Source: JBGVSA01 sp041807905 (GTDB lineage Bacteria; Pseudomonadota; Gammaproteobacteria; Burkholderiales; Rhodocyclaceae). From it: DNA of 30,291 nucleotides. The notes below the pieces were generated by a model. The model saw only the letters and a program-made list of their open reading frames with translations, was not told the DNA's origin and did no database searches. Position numbers and translations under genes: made by a program. Position 1 is the stretch's first letter, and each line of letters starts with the position of its first letter. The DNA is taken from the NCBI RefSeq assembly GCF_041807905.1, contig NZ_JBGVSA010000033.1, positions 1 to 30,291 on the forward strand. Reading direction: 5' to 3'. This document shows positions 24,164-30,291 of the stretch, in pieces.

Positions 24164-25870
24164 TTACAGCTCCGCGCCAGACATGCGATCGGTCAAGTCG
24201 ACCACGCGCGCCAGTTCGTCGAGTGAGGTCTGACCGTCCAGCACGCGTCGGACGCCGTCTTCGGCCAGCGTACGGAAGCCCTTGGCGCGCGCCGCGTTGC
24301 GGATTTCGCGGTAGGTGGCCCGGCGTGCGATGAGTTCATCGATGTCGGCATCGACGCGCATGAGTTCCATGACTGCCATGCGGCCACGGTATCCCTGATG
24401 GTCGCAGCGCGGGCAGCCGACTGCATCGCGCAGCATGGGCGGCGGCTTGTCGGAAGGGGTGCCGAGCAACTTCTGTTCGAAAGGCTGGGCCGGGCGTTGC
24501 TGCGCGCAGTGCGGGCACAGGCGGCGCACGAGACGCTGTGCCACGACCCCTATGATGTTGCCCGCCATGATGTCGGGAAGGATGCCGAGGTCGAGCAGGC
24601 GCGGGATCACGCCGATGGCCGAATTGGTGTGCAGCGTCGAGTACACCTGATGCCCGGTCATGGCGGCGCGGAATGCCATGACGGCGGTTTCCTGATCGCG
24701 GATTTCACCCACGAGTACGACATCCGGGTCCTGACGCATCATCGAACGGATGCCGTTGGCAAAATCGAGCTTGGTCGCTTCGGATACCGACGTCTGGCGG
24801 ATCATCGGCATGGGGTACTCGACTGGATCTTCCAGCGTCATGATGTTGATGCCTTCGGCATTGATGTGGCCGAGGATCGAATACAGCGTGGTCGTCTTGC
24901 CGCTGCCCGTGGGGCCGGAAAACAGGATGATGCCTTCGGGCCGGGCGATCATCAGCCGCAGCATGTCGAGCTGGGTGTCGGTGAGTCCGAGCCTTTCCAT
25001 CTCGACCAGCCCTTTCTGGCGATCGAGAATGCGCAACACGATGTTCTCACCGTGGATGGTCGGTTGCGATGACACGCGAAAATCCACTGGGCGTCCGCGG
25101 ATGTTGAGCGAGATGCGGCCATCCTGCGGCGCGCGCGTTTCGGCGATGTTGAGTGCAGCCATGACCTTGACGCGCACCGCCATCGCAGGCCAGTACGATT
25201 TATGCAAAACGCGAATCTGACGCAGCGTGCCATCGATGCGATAACGCACGCGCAGGAAGTTTGCCTCAGGCTCAAAGTGGATGTCCGAGGCCTCGCGCTT
25301 GACCGCATCCGCAAGCAAGGCATCGACCAGTCGCACCACAGGCTGTGCGTATTGTTCGCTCGACTGGAGCGAGCGGTAGTCGACTTCACCGGTTTCGATT
25401 TCCGTCAGGATGCCGTCGATCGACAGTTCGAATCCGTAATACTGATCTATGGCACGCGCGATTTCGCTTTCGCCGGCCAGGAGCGTGTCGACGCTGGCCT
25501 GATCCGGCAGCAGCGTACGCAAGCGGTCCATGGCGACGATGTCGTCGACGTCCGCGCAGGCGACGGTCAGTCGCTGGCTTTCGGCATCCCAGCGCAACGG
25601 CACGAGCGTGTGCCGCTTTGCGATATCGACCGGTACGAGTGCGATGGCTTCAGGGTCGGCGATGGCAAAGGCGAGGTCCACGCTTTGCTTGCCAAGCGAC
25701 TCGGACAACGCCTCGCGCAACGTGGCTTCCGACACAAAGCCAAGGTCGATCAGCAGCTTGCCGAGCGGTTGTGTGGAGTGCCCTTGCTCGTGCAGCGCTA
25801 TGCGCAATTGATCGTCGCTGATGATGCCCTGGGCGAGAAGTTGCTGTCCGAGCGGCTGACGATGCGGCAT
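24164..25870 (-). CDS. mshE: Type IV pilus/T2SS assembly ATPase (MshE/GspE/PilB family)
   Basis: A 568-residue hexameric secretion ATPase. The N-terminal MshEN/GspE_N region begins with PLGQQLLAQGIISDDQLRIAL and a second related repeat (LGKLLIDLGFVSEATLREAL). In MshE-type proteins such tandem motifs bind cyclic di-GMP; the key residues here should be checked. The motor has Walker A G319-PTGSGKT-326, Asp box (TLEDPVEY, 345-352), Walker B (VVLVGEIRD, 384-392), His box (STLHTNSA) and a zinc tetracysteine C452/C455 and C486/C489. It starts 8 nt after the TPR gene. It powers filament extension. Confidence 0.93.
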   Translation of the reverse strand: MPHRQPLGQQLLAQGIISDDQLRIALHEQGHSTQPLGKLLIDLGFVSEATLREALSESLGKQSVDLAFAIADPEAIALVPVDIAKRHTLVPLRWDAESQRLTVACADVDDIVAMDRLRTLLPDQASVDTLLAGESEIARAIDQYYGFELSIDGILTEIETGEVDYRSLQSSEQYAQPVVRLVDALLADAVKREASDIHFEPEANFLRVRYRIDGTLRQIRVLHKSYWPAMAVRVKVMAALNIAETRAPQDGRISLNIRGRPVDFRVSSQPTIHGENIVLRILDRQKGLVEMERLGLTDTQLDMLRLMIARPEGIILFSGPTGSGKTTTLYSILGHINAEGINIMTLEDPVEYPMPMIRQTSVSEATKLDFANGIRSMMRQDPDVVLVGEIRDQETAVMAFRAAMTGHQVYSTLHTNSAIGVIPRLLDLGILPDIMAGNIIGVVAQRLVRRLCPHCAQQRPAQPFEQKLLGTPSDKPPPMLRDAVGCPRCDHQGYRGRMAVMELMRVDADIDELIARRATYREIRNAARAKGFRTLAEDGVRRVLDGQTSLDELARVVDLTDRMSGAEL

Positions 25871-25878
25871 GGCGGTGC

Positions 25879-27123
25879 TCAGCGGTTTGGAGCCGGCGCC
25901 AGCGCATGCACCCGCTGAGTCGCCTGGATCGTATCGAATGATGCTGGCCGACGCTGTGCCGCGCGCAGGGCCTGTTCGTAGTATTCGCGGGCAAGGGCCG
26001 GCTGACGAAGCTGGTCCAGGCTGACTGCCAGGTTATAGAGGATGTCCGGGTTGTCGCTGTCGAGGGTGTAGGCCTGAAAGAACGCTTGCTGCGCTTCATT
26101 CCACCTTTGTTGGCGAGCCAGCACGCTCCCTAGCGCGAATTGCGTCGCCGCGTTGGCGGGTTGGGCGGCCAGTAGCGTGCGAAGCCGGCTTTCCGCCGCA
26201 ACCGGGTCGGCATCGGCCTGAAGCAGGGCAAGCTGAGAACGGGCGGTGGCGTTGCTTGGATCGGCCTCGACGGCGTCGCGGAGATATCGCGCCGCCGCTG
26301 CGGGCTGATTGTCGTGCAGCGCGATCGACCCGAGCGCCAATAGCGCGTCAGCATTGTGCGAGTCCGACCGCAGAACTTGCAGGTAGAGACTGCGAGCGCG
26401 TGCGTAATCGCCCATCTGATAGGCCGCATAGGCCTGACTGATGGGAGCTGTGGCGGCGTCGGGCTGGGCGGGTTGCGTGCGCAGCACGGTGGCTGGTTCG
26501 ATGCCTTCTTCCGTCGGCGCAGGAAGAGGTACTTCACGCGGTGTCTGGGCGCGATTGGCGACCGAACGGGAGCCGGTGGGCAGCGCCTCCGCCGATTGGC
26601 GAGTGGGGCGTGGGGGCGATTCCGTACGCGGGAGCGCCGTGGCAGTTTCTGCCATCGCAGACGGCTGCGAATGCGCGTCAGTCGATGCGGGAGCCGTGTC
26701 GCGACCGTCCGAGGCAAGTGCTGGGGGAGGCGTTGTCGCGACAATGGCCGGGGTTGCTGTGGGGGTGCGCAGGGCGGCGCCGGGCTGCATGCCGCGCGGC
26801 CGTGTCATCCACCAGTAGTAGCCGGTGCCCAAGCACAGCAGTGCGACGACTATCGCCAGGAGCGCGACGAGGAGGGTGGGGCGCTGTTGTGGGGCGCGTT
26901 TGGCGTCGAAAAGGTCGCGCGTCGCTGCACGCATGGGTGCGTCGCGATCCGGCGCAGCGGTTGACGCCGGACCGGTTGTGCCTCGGGTATTTAGCGCATT
27001 TCTCGCCATGGGTTCGAGGCGTAGCTCTGCATTGGCGTCGCTGGAGGTCTGTTGAGCGTCGGCCTGTTCGTTGTGGCGCCGTGTGGCGTCCGCCTGGCGA
27101 AGTGCGTCGATCAGCAGGCTCAC
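25879..27123 (-). CDS. TPR-repeat bitopic protein (MshN-like)
   Basis: A 414-residue protein with MshN/GspB-like start MSLLIDALRQAD, one membrane span (about 83-105), a long Pro/Thr/Ala-rich periplasmic linker (110-225) and at least four tetratricopeptide repeats (about 230-400; e.g. YAAYQMGDYARARSLYLQVL and DILYNLAVSLDQLRQPALARE). The GTG start at 27123 overlaps the secretin stop (GTGA). TPR proteins in this position help assemble or stabilise the secretin and the periplasmic complex. MshN is inferred from architecture and operon place. Confidence 0.8.
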   Translation of the reverse strand: MSLLIDALRQADATRRHNEQADAQQTSSDANAELRLEPMARNALNTRGTTGPASTAAPDRDAPMRAATRDLFDAKRAPQQRPTLLVALLAIVVALLCLGTGYYWWMTRPRGMQPGAALRTPTATPAIVATTPPPALASDGRDTAPASTDAHSQPSAMAETATALPRTESPPRPTRQSAEALPTGSRSVANRAQTPREVPLPAPTEEGIEPATVLRTQPAQPDAATAPISQAYAAYQMGDYARARSLYLQVLRSDSHNADALLALGSIALHDNQPAAAARYLRDAVEADPSNATARSQLALLQADADPVAAESRLRTLLAAQPANAATQFALGSVLARQQRWNEAQQAFFQAYTLDSDNPDILYNLAVSLDQLRQPALAREYYEQALRAAQRRPASFDTIQATQRVHALAPAPNR

Positions 27124-28922
27124 GGCGCGGACTCCCGCGGTGGCAGGGGCACGACGTCCGGGCCGATGGAGCGATTGAAGTAATTATCGTCGGGCAGTTG
27201 CGTGCGGAAGGATGCGTAATCGCCCGTCAGGCTTGCGTCGCGAATGACCGTCGGACGCAGAAAGATCACCAGTTCGGTCTTGCGCTTGGTGTCGTTTCGA
27301 TTCTGGAACAGGGTGCCCATGACAGGAACACTCGACAGCACTGGCGTCGTGTCATCGGTCTTGTCGAGCATGTCCTCCATCAAGCCCCCCATCACGGCGA
27401 TGTTGCCGCTGGAAACTCGCATCATCGATTCGATCTCGCGCGACCGCACGATGGGAACCTGGTTCTGGATGTCCAGTTGCTTGAGGGCCGGATTGGGGTC
27501 GAGCGCCTGTCCGATGATGCGCGACAGCGATGGCCGCAGATTGAGCAATACCGAGTCGCTGTCCGCAATCTGGGGCGTGACGTTCAGGACGAGCCCGATT
27601 GGAACCGTATGCACCGTGGTGTTGTAAGTGACCAGATCCTGCGTGCCTTGGCTCCCGCGGCTGATGTTGGCCTCGAGCGTGAAGTACACCGAGTTGTCGA
27701 CGACCTTCAGCACTGCGGTCTGGTTGTTGAGTACGCTGATCTTCGGGCTGGATAGCACCTTTACGTCGCCGAAGGATTCGAGCAACTTGATGGCGCCAGA
27801 GAAATTTCCTCCCTTCGAGTCATAGCCCAATTCAAAGATGGACCCCGTCGGCGCGCTGATGCTGCCGGTGGCACGCTGAACGATCCGGAAGCCGTAACCC
27901 GACAGGTTGATGCGACTCCAGTCCACGCCTTGCTGGTAGTTCTGCGAAAGGTTCACCTCGGCGATGGTCGCTTCGATCAGCACCTGCCGACGAGCGCTGT
28001 TCATCACTTGATCGAGGAATTCCTGAACCTTCTCTTGCTGCCGCGAAGTGGCCCGCACCGTGACCACGCCGGTCTCGGGGTTGGCGATGACGGATGCGGC
28101 TTCGCGATAGGTGACGAGCGGTCGATCGACGCTGTCCTTGCTGGTCAAGGCGGTGTCTGGCGATTGCGCCGCGCCTTTGTTGCCGGGCGGGGCCGTCTGT
28201 GTCGTGGCAGGCGCTGCGATCGCGCCCTGTCCGGAGACCTTGACCTGCTCGATGCTCGTTGGGATGAGCTTGTCGGTCTCGCGCAGGAGGTCCTTGAGGT
28301 TCTGGATCAGGGTGTCCCAGAAGCGATTCTTCGAGACGTTATCAATGCGCGCAAACGAGCTATTGCCGCTGCCATCGGATGAACTGGTAGTGCTGGCCCC
28401 CATCCCGGCGATGGCTCCCGCGGTGGCGATTTGCGTCGCGACCGAGACGGAACTGCTTGTATCGCGCGCCATGTTCACGTAGTCGACGCGATAGGTGCGC
28501 AGGAATGGCGTGTCTGGTGCCACGACGAGATTCTTGCCGTCGAGTTCAAAGCGCATGTCGACCTGTCGGGCGATGCGTTCAAGCAACTGGGGCAGCGTCT
28601 GATCGATCGCGTTGAGAGTGATGGCCCCGCTCAGACCTGGGTGGATGTCGACGTTGACCTTGGCATCTCGTGCGAGCGCAAACAAAAGGTCCTGTACCTT
28701 GACGTTATTGACGACGACAGAGTAGGTCTCGGGTTTTGCGCGCGATGCAGGGGCGGGGAGGCTATATCCGCGCGAAATGGGCGGCGGGGCGTCTGCCGGG
28801 GCCACCGGAGCAGGGGCATCAGCTGCCGAGATATGCCGATTCGGCGCCAGAACAACCCCCGTCGGCGCGCAGCCCGCCAGCGACACCGCAACCAGTAATG
28901 CCAGACCCGTACGTCTTAACAT
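27120..28922 (-). CDS. mshL: Secretin lipoprotein (MshL-like)
   Basis: A 600-residue outer-membrane secretin. The start at 28922 gives a lipoprotein signal MLRRTGLALLVAVSLAGC with the lipidated Cys at 18. An STN/N0-like domain (about 75-150, VKVQDLLFALARDAKVNVDI), an MshL-type N1 domain (RTYRVDYVNMARDTSSSVSV) and the C-terminal secretin beta barrel (about 330-580) follow. The barrel has the family block VPVMGTLFQNRNDTKRKTELVIFL. A Thr/Gly/Ser-rich insertion (215-330) looks flexible. It forms the gated outer-membrane pore. It is the first gene of the operon; TAATAT at 28959-28954 (minus) may be its -10, with only a weak -35 match. Confidence 0.9.
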   Translation of the reverse strand: MLRRTGLALLVAVSLAGCAPTGVVLAPNRHISAADAPAPVAPADAPPPISRGYSLPAPASRAKPETYSVVVNNVKVQDLLFALARDAKVNVDIHPGLSGAITLNAIDQTLPQLLERIARQVDMRFELDGKNLVVAPDTPFLRTYRVDYVNMARDTSSSVSVATQIATAGAIAGMGASTTSSSDGSGNSSFARIDNVSKNRFWDTLIQNLKDLLRETDKLIPTSIEQVKVSGQGAIAAPATTQTAPPGNKGAAQSPDTALTSKDSVDRPLVTYREAASVIANPETGVVTVRATSRQQEKVQEFLDQVMNSARRQVLIEATIAEVNLSQNYQQGVDWSRINLSGYGFRIVQRATGSISAPTGSIFELGYDSKGGNFSGAIKLLESFGDVKVLSSPKISVLNNQTAVLKVVDNSVYFTLEANISRGSQGTQDLVTYNTTVHTVPIGLVLNVTPQIADSDSVLLNLRPSLSRIIGQALDPNPALKQLDIQNQVPIVRSREIESMMRVSSGNIAVMGGLMEDMLDKTDDTTPVLSSVPVMGTLFQNRNDTKRKTELVIFLRPTVIRDASLTGDYASFRTQLPDDNYFNRSIGPDVVPLPPRESAP

Positions 28923-29036
28923 GCGTGCTATGCCGAGGAGATTATTTCGGCGGATATTAGCGCAAAACGTCGTGCCCGCCAGAGCGGGTTTTGCCACGTC
29001 TTTGGCGATAGTCAAATGTCATATTATCCGATTTGG

Positions 29037-29057
29037 TGCAAATGCGAATAATTTGCA
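29037..29057. promoter_or_regulatory. Fur-box-like palindrome between secretin and iron-binding protein genes
   Basis: TGCAAAT-N7-ATTTGCA is a perfect 7-7-7 palindrome. The 19-mer at 29038-29056 matches the classical Fur box at 12 of 19 positions by hand count. It is 75 bp upstream of the Fe(3+)-binding protein gene and 114 bp from the secretin start, so Fur could act on either or both; iron control of the former is the natural reading. Confidence 0.55.
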
Positions 29058-29132
29058 TCAATTGATCCGGCCGGGTACAGTTGAAAGTTTGGCGCGTCCC
29101 AGGCGCGCACCCCAGCAAGACGGAGAACGACA

Positions 29133-30158
29133 ATGACTATTCGTGGACGGCTTTCGCGTGCAGGGCTGGTTGCCCTCTGCTCGATTTCGGCGCCCGCTTG
29201 GTCGGCGGACCAAGTGCTGAACTTGTATTCCGCTCGCCACTATCAGACAGATGAAGCGCTGTATTCGGACTTCGAGAAGGCTACAGGCATAAAGATCAAT
29301 CGCATCGAGGGCGTCGATGACCAACTCATCGAGCGCATCCGTAGCGAGGGGGCCAACAGCCCGGCCGACGTATTCCTGACTGTCGATGCAGCCCGGCTGC
29401 AGTATGCGGACATGCTTGATCTCTTTGCGCCCGTCAAGTCGGCCGTCCTTGAACAGCGCATCCCGGCCAACCTGAGAACGCCGAATTGGTTTGCGTTTTC
29501 CATCCGGGCCCGGCTGATCGTCTACAACAAGATGCTGGCCAAGAAAGAAGACCTGCAGACCTACGAGGATCTGGCGAATCCTCGTCTTAAAGGGAAAATC
29601 TGCACGATCTCTGGCAACTACCCGTACAACTTGTCGCTTGGGGCTGCGTTACTGGCCCATGATGGCGAGGCCGCCACGGAAGCCTGGGTCAAGGGCTTTG
29701 TTGCGAACTTTGCACGCGCGCCAAAGGGTGGCGACACCGATCAGCTGATGTCCGTCGGTGCTGGTGAGTGCGCAGTGACCGTAAGCAATAGTTATTACTA
29801 TGCGCGATTGATGCGTTCCAGCAATCCCAAGGATCGCAAGGTGGCCGAATCATTGGCAATCGTGTGGCCTAACCAGAGTACGTGGGGAACGCATATCAAT
29901 GTGTCGGGCGGCGGTATGCTGAAGAACGCCCCTCATAAGGAAGCCGCGCTCAAGTTTCTTGAATACCTGGCGTCGGACTCGGCTCAGACCTACTTCGCGG
30001 ATGGCAACAACGAGTGGCCTGTGGTGCGTACGGCCAAATTCAAAGATCCAGCCCTCAAAGGGCTTGGCGAGTTCAAGCAGGACGAGCTGCCTCTGGGCAC
30101 GATCGCCAAGAACGTGATCCAGGCGCAGAAGATCTACGACCGTGCGGGCTTCATGTGA
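29133..30158 (+). CDS. Periplasmic Fe(3+)-binding protein of an iron ABC transporter (FbpA/FutA family)
   Basis: A 341-residue protein with a signal peptide (1-25, cut after AWSA) and the ferric-binding fold: VLNLYSARHYQTD at the mature N-terminus, then PADVFLTVDAARL, RLIVYNKMLA and VSNSYYYARL. The Tyr cluster 221-223 holds the two Tyr that ligate iron in this family, and Y32 and H36 of the first motif may add ligands. GGAG (29122-29125) lies 7 nt upstream of the ATG. Its usual permease and ATPase genes do not follow; the next element is a stable-RNA-like promoter. It probably works with a transporter encoded elsewhere. Confidence 0.92.
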   Translation: MTIRGRLSRAGLVALCSISAPAWSADQVLNLYSARHYQTDEALYSDFEKATGIKINRIEGVDDQLIERIRSEGANSPADVFLTVDAARLQYADMLDLFAPVKSAVLEQRIPANLRTPNWFAFSIRARLIVYNKMLAKKEDLQTYEDLANPRLKGKICTISGNYPYNLSLGAALLAHDGEAATEAWVKGFVANFARAPKGGDTDQLMSVGAGECAVTVSNSYYYARLMRSSNPKDRKVAESLAIVWPNQSTWGTHINVSGGGMLKNAPHKEAALKFLEYLASDSAQTYFADGNNEWPVVRTAKFKDPALKGLGEFKQDELPLGTIAKNVIQAQKIYDRAGFM

Positions 30159-30196
30159 CCAGCACTGACGTTTTGCCCATTTCTCGCAGAAAGTCC

Positions 30197-30225
30197 TTGA
30201 CGAAGTGAGATTGAGTGTCCATAAT
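30197..30225 (+). promoter_or_regulatory. Strong sigma-70 promoter, probably of an rRNA/tRNA operon
   Basis: TTGACG (30197-30202) and CATAAT (30220-30225) are separated by exactly 17 bp, each one base from consensus-like. The GC-rich discriminator CTCGCC and the following CTCTGCTGCTGAC resemble rrn promoter regions of Burkholderiales as I recall them. No open frame of note follows in the last 66 bases, so the RNA gene would begin outside the window. The rest of 30159-30291 shows no gene. Confidence 0.65.
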
Positions 30226-30291
30226 CTCGCCTCTCTGCTGCTGACGCAACGAAAGACGCGAAGGCGGCAGGTCAAGTCGGCGAAAGCGGTC

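Noticed and set aside
1..30291. CRISPR arrays, insertion sequences, integrases or prophage genes
   Set aside because: No regularly spaced repeats, transposase or integrase motifs, or phage structural genes were seen on either strand.

Overview
The window is GC-rich and densely packed, with codon use and gene families that point to a betaproteobacterium of the order Burkholderiales. A Pandoraea/Ralstonia-like genus is my guess from recalled family resemblance only. Nothing in it looks like a phage, plasmid, insertion sequence or CRISPR array. It reads as a chromosomal backbone region.

Layout. 1-2.4 kb: the 3' end of an OmpA-family gene, a LuxR-type regulator without a phosphoacceptor Asp, a cold-shock protein with a long leader, and two small facing hypothetical genes that look distantly alike. 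2.4-3.1 kb: a 653-bp stretch with no convincing gene. 3.1-7.3 kb: a lone maltooligosyltrehalose trehalohydrolase (treZ), a multi-spanning membrane protein of the YfhO/PTPS-related kind, and a small DUF5710 protein with a C-terminal Cys cluster. 7.3-10.2 kb: the anaerobic ribonucleotide reductase pair nrdD-nrdG, preceded by an FNR-type box and two NrdR-type boxes spaced exactly 31 bp apart. 10.3-16.2 kb: a GFA-family protein, a methyl-accepting chemotaxis protein, a secreted alpha/beta hydrolase, a small hypothetical protein, an Nramp metal transporter (mntH), a strong bidirectional terminator and a LacI-family repressor.

16.4-28.9 kb is the most coherent system. Eleven genes on the minus strand encode an MSHA-like type IV pilus / type II secretion-like machine: secretin lipoprotein, TPR protein, ATPase, inner-membrane platform, GspL/PilM-N-like, PilO/MshJ-like and MshK/PilP-like proteins, two pilin-like proteins that share a Cys-Pro/Pro-Trp motif, then a membrane-bound class III adenylate cyclase and a final pilin. 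The ten genes from secretin to cyclase are joined by overlaps of 4-20 nt or gaps of 0-8 nt, so they are almost certainly one transcript. The cyclase start overlaps the pseudopilin stop. The last pilin lies 211 bp beyond the cyclase behind its own leader, which holds two 6-5-6 inverted repeats and a CRP-like half-conserved site.

28.9-30.3 kb: a divergent region with a Fur-like palindrome drives a periplasmic Fe(3+)-binding protein. The window ends just after a near-consensus sigma-70 promoter (TTGACG-17-CATAAT) that looks like a stable-RNA promoter, so an rRNA or tRNA operon probably starts just outside the window.

The best candidates for new biology are the pilus/secretion operon with a built-in adenylate cyclase, the combined oxygen/NrdR control region of nrdDG, and the paired small proteins around the cold-shock gene.
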